The notes: generated from the letters alone by a model not told the origin. 64,000 bases of DNA from Corella eumyota (GCA_963082875.1 OY720097.1:21274501-21338500); one strand, 5' to 3'. Counted from the stretch's first letter, positions 49,857 through 61,698 are shown. A program made the numbers and translations.

Positions 49857-50890
49857 TTAACTGAACAGAAAGAATAATCCACTGTTAAGGTCATTCATAA
49901 TTCCTTCAATTGCTTGTTCAATAAAATCATTAATGGGTTCATTTCTGAAGGCAATTTCACGGTGGAACCCGATAGCAAAATCTAAAATTACAAAAACAAA
50001 TAAACCTGTTGAGTTATTAAAGGTTACTTAATCAAGGTTCACATACTTGGTCTTTTTTTAAATCTTTGTTTTTGATGTGGAAAGTCGACTTTACGGCCTA
50101 AACATAGAGTAACATCAGTTACCCTGACCTAGTCTCGAGTTGTCTTTGACAGTTTGGAGTATTATAGATCATAATTGCCCAATTTAAATTGCTAATTAAG
50201 TATTGGCTTAGCAGGAGTTCATATACCGTTTATAACACCTTACTCAAAGGTGCTACAGCATGAGAGCAGTGGGAATTAAACACACAATCTTATGTGGTAT
50301 AGCAAGTGTTTATGCCACTACACCATGCTTTTAGACAAAGACAATAACTCAAATAGAAAAATAGATGATAAAATGTTATATATATTTACATATTTTACCT
50401 AATCTTTGGCTATTGTGGGGTCCATCGCTAAAACGATTGTTGCCAAGCTGACCAGAGTCACTAAATAACAATTTATATTTTGCAACACAGAAGCAATATT
50501 TTTATAATTGGTCTATCTCACATAACTTTATTCAAAATATTTTTTAGAGGGCTTTTAAGCAAAGGAAATACTTTATAAAAAAGTTGTGCGCTCTTACCTT
50601 AGTTTGACAAAAAAAAATAAAAATATTTAGTTTCAACTTCAAAAAAAATGTTAATTATTCTTTAAATGTTTATTATTGTCTTACCTGAAAACGTAAATCA
50701 CAACCGAAAAATTATTTTGGCCTTGTAAGATTGGCGCACTAAGAACATTTCTGAATCTTTCTATCTACAAACAAATTATAAACTCGGTTAACTACTTTAG
50801 AACTGTTCTATATTCTGAAAAAAAAGATTTTACCTCTGTTTCGCCAATATTTAAAGTTACATAGCGGCCTATTTGAATTAAAAGTGACAT
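49857..50890 (-). CDS. NE-family small protein, locus 6 (107 aa)
   Basis: Four exons: 50834-50890 (57), 50685-50764 (80), 50399-50460 (62), 49857-49981 (125), the same lengths and phases as loci 2 and 9. It starts MSLLIQIGRYVTL. Exon 2 has VLSAPILQGQNNFSVVIYVF. Exon 4 has FHREIAFRNEPINDFIEQ and ends GLFFLFS. Two CACGTG E-boxes lie 210-240 bases upstream of the ATG. Intron 3 holds a SINE. Function unknown. Confidence 0.76.
50070..50335 (-). mobile_element. tRNA-derived SINE in NE locus 6 intron
   Basis: Reverse, near full length; the orthologous copy at 60478-60742 shows that it predates the C/D duplication. Confidence 0.82.
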
Positions 50891-51100
50891 TTTTGTAATT
50901 AATTTAGAAGATAGAAGATATTATGTACGTATAAAACAAAATAATTATAGAATAGGGTAAAAACTTTTTGTTTCGTTTAAAAAAAAGTTAGTGCTAATAT
51001 AAAATTTTTTGTGTTAATATTAATAACATTTCAAACGATGTTAAATTTAAGATTAAAATATTAAAAATATACTAATTTAAAATAGAAGCGTTACAACTAA

Positions 51101-51128
51101 TCACGTGACTGCGAAATTAATCACGTGG
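51101..51128. promoter_or_regulatory. Paired E-boxes upstream of NE locus 6
   Basis: TCACGTGA (51101-51108) and TCACGTGG (51121-51128), spaced 20 bases start to start (two helical turns), each in an AATCACGTG context, about 210-240 bases 5' of the locus 6 ATG. Nearby bases are GC-rich for this window. Confidence 0.45.
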
Positions 51129-52542
51129 TTGCGACGATTGAAACGCGGGTATTTAAATTTTTGATAACAAATTGATTTTGTTTTGTAATGACTACAACAA
51201 AATTAAATGTTAAAATAAGACAATTATTTTAAAGCTATAAAAAAATAATATATTAAAAAAAAAATTATATAAAATATTGAAAAATATAAAAAATATTGAA
51301 TATTAAATAAAGAACAAAGACAAAAAATACGAACGCGAAGTATACTCGCCGCTATATGGCATAGTTTCAAAAAAATACGCAGTTAAATAATTTTTAATAT
51401 TAAAATGACTTTTTTTGTAATAAATACAGAATTAATTTAAATGTTAAATATAATACAATTTTTTTCAAGTTATTAAAAATTAATTATCTATATTGTTTGT
51501 TGAGTGTTTATAAATAATATTTTGTTTGAAAATAATTTTCCGTCATAAAATTTATTTTTTTAAGTTTTAAAGTAAATAGTTGTTGTCACTCTCAGGTATA
51601 TAATACTTCAAATATTTGTTTTCCTTAAATTATTTCTAAACTTAAAACTTACGTTGTTACAAAATTTCTTCTATAGAACCTAACTTATATTGAAAAACTT
51701 TCACAATAATTTTAAACCTATATCACTTACTATACCAGATCGTATCATGATTCTTATGTAGATGTGTCATGTTACTTGAAAAAATTTAACATTTGTTTGG
51801 TAACCTAGAACAATGCCAGGCAAAAACAAAACAGGAACATCATTGTTTTACACATTCTCAAATTTCCCAAACAAAGGATTTTAAGTTTTCTAATTTAATA
51901 GGGTTCATTTTAGCAATATTGATTTTCTTGAAGGCTTTACAGTCAATGTATATTCAACCCAGGCTATCACCGTTGTTAGCGTTTATATGAAAAACCTCTA
52001 ATATCTACTCTTATGCCAAGAGTTAACAGATAGCTTATCGCCTTATGTTAACCCTTAACATCCGATTACTTATTCTAAAAAAATAAACAAAAGCACGCTA
52101 TTTCACTGTTACAGTTTGTAGATATGGGTTTTTACTAGGCATTTGTGGAAAGCATCGGGTACAAATTAGTTTGAACAAAAATGAAATTAGTTGAAAAGTT
52201 AATGCTCTTCGATTTATGACATTTCTTATAATACAAAGATATGCCTAACAACTGTTTTTACGGTTCTGAATTTGTTACTTAATAAAAGTTGCGGGTATTA
52301 CGTGTTGCAAAATATTGTGATTACTAATGAAACTTTATTCATACATGGCCAATACTTAAGTGGTTTAGAAATTTTTACGTATTATTTTTAGATCAAGTAA
52401 ACTGCATTAGAATATTGCCTTATCAGATTAAATAACCCACAGTGATTTATTTTAGCCTTTACTCGATTTAAACAAAATTGCCCGCTTGGTGTCAGTAAAA
52501 TAGCATTTTGGTTTTTAAGCTCAGCTGTAAGGTTTTTTTTTT

Positions 52543-52680
52543 AATCCGGTAGTGTGGTGAACCGATCATGGCGTCGAACCACAAGCTAAAAGGTTTGGGT
52601 TCGAGTGGCACCAATACCACGCTATTCACTCTTGAGTCCGGGGTTTACGAATACCTCAAACACGTCATACCCTTTCCAAA
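52543..52680 (+). mobile_element. Possible second tRNA-like SINE
   Basis: CCGGTAGTGTGGTGAACCGA followed about 50 bases on by GGTTTGGGTTCGAGTGGC resembles A- and B-box spacing of a tRNA-derived promoter, but the B box is not canonical and the sequence is not a foldable tRNA by eye. A second copy at 55041-55178 results from the tandem duplication. Confidence 0.35.
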
Positions 52681-53145
52681 TAAAACACGTCATACCCTTC
52701 CCCAATAAAAACATTTTAACCACACAGGCTTACCTAATAAAAATATCAAAAACCTATTCTCTTAAGAGGATGGGGGAAATGGGAAAATAGATATCTTGTA
52801 CCAGTCCCATGTTAAACAGTGTTAACAGTTAGTCTATTCACTTCTTATATTTATCAAGTCTTGTTAAATTACAGTTTTATTTGGGTACAGCTTTAACATG
52901 GTGACTTTACTTCTAGCTACTGCAATAAATCACTTTTTCTCATAATTATTGGGCACTTCTAATTTAAATTGATTTTTAACTTATGTTAAATAAATATTAA
53001 TATACTGTTGTAAAACTACTTTTTAGCTAAACATTTTGCTTTGATTTTATTTTAAAAATTAAACAAAGAAAAATATATATATACATATATCTAAAGAATT
53101 TAAAAAAAATATCTTGGTAAATTTCAGCTTTTACAACTTGAAAAG

Positions 53146-53659
53146 CTAAGCATTCCTTCGATCCCGTTCCTTTTCCGCCCTTACCTAATAAATTGAACAA
53201 AATTTTGTTTTAAACAAAGTGGTTATAGTTTAAATTTAAGTTAAGATTTTATAGTATTTGTAAAATAAATAAAATATTATGGCATTTTCTTACCCAGCGA
53301 AATTGATAAAGTTGAATTTTTTGAAAAACTTTTTGTGCTTCCTGTTCCACGAACGAGTCTACTTCTTCTTTGTTGTACGTTGTTTTGTGATCCACTATGA
53401 TTACAAAAATCTCATCACGACCTTGAAAAATTTAACAATTTGTTGGTCACACTTTTTGTAAGTGATAAAGCTTTTTAAATGATAAAAGAAATATAAAATA
53501 AGGCAATTTTAAAATAGGGCGGTTTGCCTTCGACATTTTAAATTTTACTTGTTTGTTGTGGCAGGGTTAAAAATCAGAATTATTTCAATTAATGTATTAA
53601 ATTTATTTACTATACCCGTATTTTTATTGTTTTCAGCATATACGTGATAAAAAGCAGTT
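53146..53659 (-). pseudogene. NE-family locus 7, truncated by tandem duplication
   Basis: Has exons 3-5 of the locus 1/8 type (53616-53659, 53294-53421, 53146-53184), with lengths 44, 128 and 39 as expected and open frame. Exons 1 and 2 are missing because the duplication junction lies at 53717. Without its start and promoter it is presumably dead, despite intact remaining exons. Confidence 0.75.
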
Positions 53660-55642
53660 CTAAAATACAATCAGAAACTAAAAAAGTTTTTTTTATGGTG
53701 TTTAAAAATGTTTACATAGACAATTATTTTAAAGCTTTAAAAAAATAATATATTAAAAAAAAATTATATAAAATATTGAAAAATATAAAAAATATTGAAT
53801 ATTAAATAAAGGACAAAGACAAAAAATACGAACGCGAAGTATACTCGCCGCTATATGGCATAGTTTCAAAAAAATACGCAGTTAAATAATTTTTAATATT
53901 AAAATGACTTTTTTGTAATAAATACAGAATTAATTTAAATGTTAAATATAATACAATTTTTTTCAAGTTATTAAAAATTAATTATCTATATTGTTTGTTG
54001 AGTGTTTATAAATAATATTTTGTTTGAAAATAATTTTCCGTCATAAAATTTATTTTTTTAAGTTTTAAAGTAAATAGTTGTTGTCACTCTCAGGTATATA
54101 ATACTTCAAATATTTGTTTTCCTTAAATTATTTCTAAATTTAAAACTTACGTTGTTACAAAATTTCTTCTATAGAACCTAACTTATATTGAAAAACTTTC
54201 ACAATAATTTTAAACCTATATCACTTACTATACCAGATCGTATCATGATTCTTATGTAGATGTGTCATGTTACTTGAAAAAATTTAACATTTGTTTGGTA
54301 ACCTAGAACAATGCCATGCAAAAACAAAACAGGAACATCATTGTTTTACACATTCTCAAATTTTCCAAACAAAGGATTTTAAGTTTTCTAATTTAATAGG
54401 GTTCATTTTAGCAATATTGATTTTCTTGAAGGCTTTACAGTCAATGTATATTCAACCCAGGCTATCACCGTTGTTAGCGTTTATATGAAAAACCTCTAAT
54501 ATCTACTCTTATGCCAAGAGTTAACAGATAGCTTATCGCCTTATGTTAACCCTTAACATCCGATTACTTATTCTAAAAAAATAAACAAAAGCACGCTATT
54601 TCACTGTTACAGTTTGTAGATATGGGTTTTTACTAGGCATTTGTGGAAAGCATCGGGTACAAATTAGTTTGAACAAAAATGAAATTAGTTGAAAAGTTAA
54701 TGCTCTTCGATTTATGACATTTCTTATAATACAAAGATATGCCTAACAACTGTTTTTACGGTTCTGAATTTGTTACTTAATAAAAGTTGCGGGTATTACG
54801 TGTTGCAAAATATTGTGATTACTAATGAAACTTTATTCATACATGGCCAATACTTAAGTGGTTTAGAAATTTTTACGTATTATTTTTAGATCAAGTAAAC
54901 TGCATTAGAATATTGCCTTATCAGATTAAATAACCCACAGTGATTTATTTTAGCCTTTACTCGATTTAAACAAAATTGCCCGCTTGGTGTCAGTAAAATA
55001 GCATTTTGGTTTTTAAGCTCAGCTGTAAGGTTTTTTTTTTAATCCGGTAGTGTGGTGAACCGATCATGGCGTCGAACCACAAGCTAAAAGGTTTGGGTTC
55101 GAGTGGCACCAATACCACGCTATTCACTCTTGAGTCCGGGGTTTACGAATACCTCAAACACGTCATACCCTTTCCAAATAAAACACGTCATACCCTTCCC
55201 CAATAAAAACATTTTAACCACACAGGCTTACCTAATAAAAATATCAAAAACCTATTCTCTTAAGAGGATGGGGGAAATGGGAAAATAGATATCTTGTACC
55301 AGTCCCATGTTAAACAGTGTTAACAGTTAGTCTATTCACTTCTTATATTTATCAAGTCTTGTTAAATTACAGTTTTATTTGGGTACAGCTTTAACATGGT
55401 GACTTTACTTCTAGCTACTGCAATAAATCACTTTTTCTCATAATTATTGGGCACTTCTAATTTAAATTGATTTTTAACTTATGTTAAATAAATATTAATA
55501 TATTGTTGTGAAACTACTTTTTAGCAAAACATTTTGCTTTGATTTTATTTTAAAAATTAAACAGAGAAAAAAAATATATATATATATCTAAAGAATTTGA
55601 AAAAATTATCTTGGTAAATTTCAGCTTTTACAACTTGAAAAG

Positions 55643-56700
55643 CTAAGCATTCCTTCGATCCCGTTCCTTTTCCGCCCTTACCTAATAAATTGAACAAAAT
55701 TTTGTTTTAAACAAAGTGGTTATAGTTTAAATTTAAGTTAAGATTTTATAGTATTTGTAAAATAAATAAAATATTATGGCATTTTCTTACCCAGCGAAAT
55801 TGACCAAGTCTGATTTTCTGAAAAACTTTTTGTGCTTCCTGTTCCACGAACAGGTCTACTGCTTCTTTGTTGTACGTTGTTTTGTGATCCACTATGATTA
55901 CAAAAATCTCATCACGACCTTGAAAAATTTAACAATTTGTTGGTCACACTTTTTGTAAGTGATAAAGCTTTTTAAATGATAAAAGAAATATAAAATAGGG
56001 CAATTTTAAATAGGGTGGTTTGCCTTTGACATTTTAAATTTTACTTGTTTGTTGTGGCAGGGTTAAAAATCAGAATTATTTCAATTAATGTATTAAATTT
56101 ATTTACTATACCCGTATTTTTATTGTTTGCAGCATATACGTGATCAAAAGCAGTTCTAAAATAAAATCAGAAACTAAAAAAGTTTTTTTTATGGTGTTTA
56201 AAAATGTTTACATACTATTGTTGCATTATTACCTATCAAGAGACCTATTAAAGCCAATTTCTGTCCTTCCTTTAAGAATTAATCTTCTCAAATCATTTTC
56301 GTATTCTCTTTTCTAAATGTACATTGCCAAAAAGCAAAAATAGCAAAATTTAAGTCTTATAGTTTTGGTAAAATATATGTCTTAACTTTAATTGTTAAAT
56401 CTTTGGTTTTTTGATTAAATATTGGTTATTGGTATGTTGGTATGCTATAAAGAATCTTTAAATAAAACAAAAAATTATAAACAAAAAGAAGTAATCTCGT
56501 TTGGACACACTTTTGAGTAATTTAGGTTCGCGCAAAATTAAGAAGTTATCTTTTGTTCTTTCTATCATAGTAAATTGAAACTGGTTTTATGTAAAAAATA
56601 GGTTATTGAGGTTCGCAAAGAGTTTTAAAGTTACCTCTTGTTCTTCATACTCCCTAAAAAAATCAATAAGAAGACGTCTTAATCTATTTTCATCGTCCAT
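55643..56700 (-). CDS. NE-family small protein, locus 8 (118 aa)
   Basis: Five exons: 56635-56700, 56233-56312, 56112-56155, 55791-55918, 55643-55681, with exactly the same lengths as locus 1 (66, 80, 44, 128, 39) and an open frame. It starts MDDENRLRRLLIDFF. Exon 2 is KREYENDLRRLIL-like, and exon 4 has IIVDHKTTYNKEAVDLFVEQ, where the Asn of the NE motif has become Lys. It ends VRAEKERDRRNA. Many differences from locus 1 are in-frame substitutions, and no base gain or loss occurs in any exon. Function unknown. Confidence 0.74.
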
Positions 56701-57003
56701 GGTGATATACTTGATATTATATTTATTTAGGCTATACCTTGCTTACTCCAAATTTAAAATTTATAAACCTAAAATTAAATTTTAACTATTTAATTAAATT
56801 ATAAGAAACTACTCGACTAAATTGTCTTATACAGAGAAAGTTAAATGAAAGTCAAAACGAAGGTTGTATAGTATTTCTAATGTATACAAACAAACCAAGT
56901 TGATTTAAAAATAAAATTCACCTGTATTATTATTTTAGCTTTGACAATAAACCATTTTATATAGCTTGAACAAAAGAACTGTTTAATAACAGGTGCTTGT
57001 TGA
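56701..57003. other. Flank between NE locus 8 and copy D
   Basis: Matches 11420-11715 (upstream of locus 1) up to ACAGGTGCTTGT, then switches near 57003 to SINE sequence. No gene. Confidence 0.55.
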
Positions 57004-57181
57004 CTATAGTAGTTTGGGATATTATTGATGCCCAATATTTTAACTGCTCATTAAGTTTTGGCTTAGCAGAAGTGCATACTGTTTATAGTGCCTTACTCAC
57101 TACAGCATGAAACAAGCGGGAATTAAACCGCTGACCTCATGTAGTTAAGCAAGTGTTTTAACCACTAAACCACGCTGCCGA
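57004..57181 (-). mobile_element. tRNA-derived SINE, cut by breakpoint
   Basis: Head (GGCAGCGTGGTTTAGTGG on the - strand) and most of the body; the tail is replaced at about 57003 by the locus 8 flank. Confidence 0.78.
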
Positions 57182-57885
57182 GTAATTTTTATGCTCTTTC
57201 CTCAATTACACTATATTTTATTGGCTTTTATGGTTGTTTTTTATTTGGTATATTAAGCTACCATCTAATTGCAATACCAACTTTTGTTTTTTTTTTGTAA
57301 GTTTCCATATAGATAACATACTAAGTTTACTCCTTGCCTTATACATAAAATCAATGGGAATTAAACTCAAGGATTGCTTGATGCCCAGCTACTTTAACTC
57401 ATATTAACAGTATGAATATTTATCACCATTTTGTTGATATTTAATATCAATCATAACCTTAAATATTACTGGTACAATTTATTATAAATGTAACTTATTG
57501 TTAATTTTTAGGTTGGTTTTAAAAATAAAACTAATTAAACTCTCTTAATTTGATTTGTTTTAGATTTGGAACATTGGCTTTGCCAAATTTAGTGATATTT
57601 CAAGGACCAAAAGCTATTTTAAGATTTAATCAATCTGGTACTGACTTGGTTGATTTTATTAAATTTGTTCAACGAACAACTAAAGTCCTTGCAAAACCTA
57701 TTGGTTATGTGGGGAATAATCTAACTTTAAAAAATCAAAATTTAAGTATTTTTAAAATAAGCGAAAAAGATTTTAAAGGTCCGATGCCAGTAACTTACAA
57801 ACCAGAAACGGATTGGATGATGATTTTGTCATCTGTGTTTTTAATATATTTAATTTACTTTCAATTTAAACGAAAAAATGAGTAA
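57004..57885 (+). pseudogene. TXNDC15: TXNDC15-like, copy D, 3' part only
   Basis: Holds the 3' part of the intron and the last exon (57564-57885), which is open and close to copies A-C (FGTLALPN, membrane segment, KRKNE). The exon with the WCPFS site and the reductase are absent, because the segment begins at a breakpoint within the intronic SINE (about 57003). Not able to make the protein on its own. Confidence 0.82.
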
Positions 57886-58558
57886 AAATTATTTTACCTT
57901 TAATTAGGCCATGAAATTATTCACTAAATATTTTTAATTAACTTTTACTTTGTTGTTTTATATATATAAAATCATGATTTTATTTAAAATGTGGGTATGT
58001 TTTTTTTACTCCATTTTTCTACAAAAATGTGGGTGTTTCTCATTCTTTACTGAGGTCCAACTTTTGCTGATGGCAGCTTATGAATTGATTTTACAATGAT
58101 GTTGTATGCACGACTAGAAATTGTGTCTTCCATTTTTTTGGGGTCATTATTAAATGGGGATTTCATGGCATCTGACAAAAATGTTATATGTACTATGATT
58201 ACAAAATATCACACAAAACTACAAAATTTAACAATTTTGTTTGGTAAAATTGAACGCAATTTGTTATTTGCGTTTTAAAAGTAATGGAATCATTATAAAG
58301 ATCTTGCTATTAAGATTTATAGGTGTCTATTATACGATAAGGTAAAGGCTAATTATATAAAGCCTAATAAGTTTTTGTGATGACACAAAAAATGTAATTT
58401 ATTTGGTTTTATTGCTGGCTAGTATTGACTTTAATTTTACTGCTGTCATTGTAGTACTACCGCACCAAGAGTTATAACTGTAATATACTGCTAATTTTGT
58501 AAATACGAAAGGTGAAAAGGGGGGTGTTTAGCGTGCATTTATCTACAAAAATTACATC

Positions 58559-58948
58559 TTACGTACGCAGACCTGAACTGTGTTAACATTAATTTAGGCT
58601 GTTCTTGGTTTAATCTACTATAATGCATTTACCTGTAAAAACATTAAGACCGCCTAGAAACGGATTAGGTGATCGAAAACTGATTGGTTTCAGACCTTCA
58701 CACTGGCCCCGCGCTAAATAATTCTGATATCTTTTAAAATCAGGTGCTTTGTCTGATAACTTGTTACAAAAACTTGCTAATTTTTTTCCTGCAAAACTTG
58801 TAGGCTCTATTTTGAATAGTAAAGGGTTAGAACCCCAAACTGTGTTATCAAATCCATTTTTGATAACACGAATTGAGTTTAAGTCGTTGGGTAAATCTTT
58901 TCCAGATACTTCTTCTCCATACGATTTGACAGGGTAAACTGACGACAT
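58559..58948 (-). CDS. Orphan ~109-aa protein, copy D
   Basis: Main exon 58633-58948 and 14-nt last exon 58559-58572, same splice sites as copies A and C. It starts MSSVYPVKSYGEE and keeps VWGSNPLLFKIEP, DKAPDFKRYQNYL and NPFLGGLNVFTG. The frame is intact. Function unknown. Confidence 0.66.
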
Positions 58949-59033
58949 CTTTTTTCTATGGAAACCTAGTTAAAATTAAATCTATGTTTCTGTCATGGTT
59001 AAACTAATATGTAAATTGAATGCGGTACACGAT

Positions 59034-59186
59034 GGAGCTCTGTTTGCGTCGTCAGCCAAGTTTATAAAATGCAGAAAATGCGGAATTTTTATAATCTTAC
59101 CCTAATCTTTTTTTGTACATTCCGCCCCTTCCTTAATTATTTTTGTACTACTCGTTTAAACCAGCGGACGACGCTAATGGAGCTCC
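59034..59186. repeat. Fold-back element upstream of orphan D
   Basis: Same inverted arms as at 48658-48806 (GGAGCTC ... GGAGCTCC), with one change in the left arm (GCGTCGTCAGC). Confidence 0.58.
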
Positions 59187-60262
59187 TAAACTTTAGTTAA
59201 ATATCCCATCCTAAATTCAAAATGAGTGCGTTGTTTATAGAGTTAAAATTCATCTAAATATTTACTTTAAAGGTACATACCGTTCCTTTATATTTTCGAA
59301 ATAACTGTTAGATGTCAGTCAGTCAATTTAAATTTTTTTGTAATATACAAGGTTTGGATTTTGTCTGATTTATTTGTTATTGTTACATCATATAGGCCAA
59401 CCCATAACAAATTAGATTTATAAATATGTTTTAAACAAATTAGATTTATAAATATATTTAAATATTAAACTAATTAATAAAAAATGTAAAAGTATTTTTG
59501 TTTTGTATAAAAAGAAAATACTTGTTTTCTTTTGTAATACTTTTATTCACACATAAATGATAAAAACAAAAAGGGTTTTCAACTTATATTTCTATTTTAG
59601 TTTTGTTAAAACTGATTTAAAAAGTAACCACTTATGAAAACAATACAAATTTTATTTATTATACACCTTAGAACTTTAACGTACATAAATTTATAATTTA
59701 AAAAAAAGTAATGTTAACAAAAAATACAGCATATTTATAGCATTTTTAATTTAATAAAGAATAGCCTACGTAAAATAAAGCACTTTTTAAGTTTAAAATT
59801 AAATTTTATTTAAGCTTTAAACGCAGCAAATGCCCAATAGCAGTGTTAGTTTTGTTATATTAAAAACTTATAGGCATTTTAAACTGTTATTCTAAGTATT
59901 ATAGTAACTATAAGCCAAAACCTTCAGAAAAGCATACGTTTTTTCTAAAGAATTTTTTTTCAAAGAAATAAATACCGATATGATTTAATACAATCAATAT
60001 CACGTGGCTATTTATAATATTGTGACTTTACCTTTTACTTAGCAGACAAGCAAGTTAAGTTAAATTAAAACAAACTTTAAGAAAAAAAAAATTAACCCTT
60101 GCTAGGCATTTGGCCAATTTTTATAATCATGAAAGTATGTGCAACCTAAGTTATATTACTTTATCACTACTCTAATACACAACTGTACATGTTAGCTACC
60201 TTTAAAACAGTTTTACTAGGCATACATTTGGATGCTGAAAGTCAGATGAACATACGCTGCAT
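59187..60262. other. Intergenic, orphan D to NE locus 9
   Basis: AT-rich duplicate of 48807-49856. No gene seen. Confidence 0.5.
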
Positions 60263-61290
60263 CTAACTGAACACAAAGAATAATCCACTGTTAAGGTCAT
60301 TTATAATTTCTTCAACTGCCTGTTCAATAAAATCATTAATGGGTTCATTTCTGAAAGCAATTTCACGGCGGAACCCGATAGCAAACTCTAAAATTACAAA
60401 AACAAATAAACCTGTGGAGTTATTAAAGGTTACTTAATCGAGTAGGTCCACATACTAGGACTTATTTTAAATCTTAGTTTTCGATGTGGGAAAGTCAACT
60501 TCACGGCCTAAACATAGAATAACATCAGTTACCCTGACCTAGTCTCGAGTTGCCTTTGACAGTTTGGAGTATTATAGATCATAATTTTCCAATTTAAATT
60601 GCTAATTAAGTATTGGCTTAGCAGGAGTTCATATACCATTTATAGCACCTTACTCAAAAGTGCTACAGCATGAGAGCAGTGGGAATTAAACACACAAACT
60701 TATGTGGTATAGCAAGTGTTTATGCCAGTACACCACGCTTATAGACAAAGACAATAACTTAAATAGAAAAATGGATAATAAAATGACATATATTTACATA
60801 TTTTACCTAATCTTTGGCTATTATGGGGTCCATCGCTAAAACGATTGTTGCCAAGCTGACCAGAGTCACTAAATAACAATTTATATTTTGCAACACAGAA
60901 GCAATATTTTTATAATTGGTCTATCTCACATAACTTTATTCAAAATATTTTTTAGAGGGCTTTTAAGCAAAGGAAATACTTTATAAAAAAGTTGTGCGCT
61001 CTTACCTTAGTTTGACAAAAAGAAAACTAGTTTGAACTTCTAAAAAAATGCTGATTATTGTTTAAATGTTTATAATTGTCTTACCTGAAAATATAAATCA
61101 CAACTGAAAAATTATTTTGGCCTTGTGAGATTGGCGCACTAAGAACATTGCTCAGTCTTTCTATCTACAAACAAATTATAAACTCGGTTAACTACTTTAG
61201 AACTGTTCTATATTCTGTAAAAAAAGATTTTACCTCCGTTTCCCCAATATTTAAAGTTACACAGCGACCTATTTGACTTAAAAGTGACAT
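60263..61290 (-). CDS. NE-family small protein, locus 9 (107 aa)
   Basis: Four exons: 61234-61290 (57), 61085-61164 (80), 60807-60868 (62), 60263-60387 (125); close paralogue of locus 6 from the C/D duplication. It starts MSLLSQIGRCVTL. Exon 4 has FRREIAFRNEPINDFIEQ and ends GLFFVFS. Frame intact. The upstream block at 61655-61840 matches the locus 2 promoter region, with an NRF1-like site. Function unknown. Confidence 0.76.
60478..60742 (-). mobile_element. tRNA-derived SINE in NE locus 9 intron
   Basis: Orthologous to 50070-50335. Confidence 0.82.
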
Positions 61291-61698
61291 TTTTGTAAGT
61301 TAAAATATAAAAAATATTGAATATTAAGTAAAGAACGAAGACAAAAATACGAACGCGAAGTATACTCGCCACAATGTGGCACAGTTTCAAAAAAATACGC
61401 AGTTACTTAATTTTTAATATTAAAATGACTTTTTTGTAATAAATACAGAATGAATTTAAATGTTAATATAATACAATTTTTTTCAAGTTATTAAAATTTA
61501 ATTATCCATGTTGTTTGTTGAGTGTTTATAAATTATATTTTGTTTGAAAATAATTTTACGTTATATTTTAAATTGGGTTTATTTTGTGCTCGCCGTTTTT
61601 AATATTTAAGAGAATAACGTTACTTTATTTATGAATCATCTTTTTAAACAATAATTTTTTTAATTTTAAAACTAAAGTACAAAAGCGAAACTGAATCC

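Larger units (their letters stand above)
51218..56214. repeat. 2.5-kb tandem duplication, two units
   Basis: Unit 1 51218-53717 and unit 2 53718-56214, offset 2500 falling to 2497. They are nearly identical over long stretches: for example 51793-52800 and 54291-55298 differ at very few bases. The duplicated part includes the 3' exons of an NE-family gene, so unit 1 carries a truncated copy and the intact gene continues past unit 2. Between 51218 and 53145 I see no gene; the three short open frames are duplicated noise. Confidence 0.92.

Noticed and set aside
51793-55958. Three short frames repeated with a 2.5-kb offset as conserved genes
   Set aside because: Their identity reflects the recent tandem duplication. 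The older copy near 63045 does not keep the first frame, and the last pair is antisense to NE-family exons.
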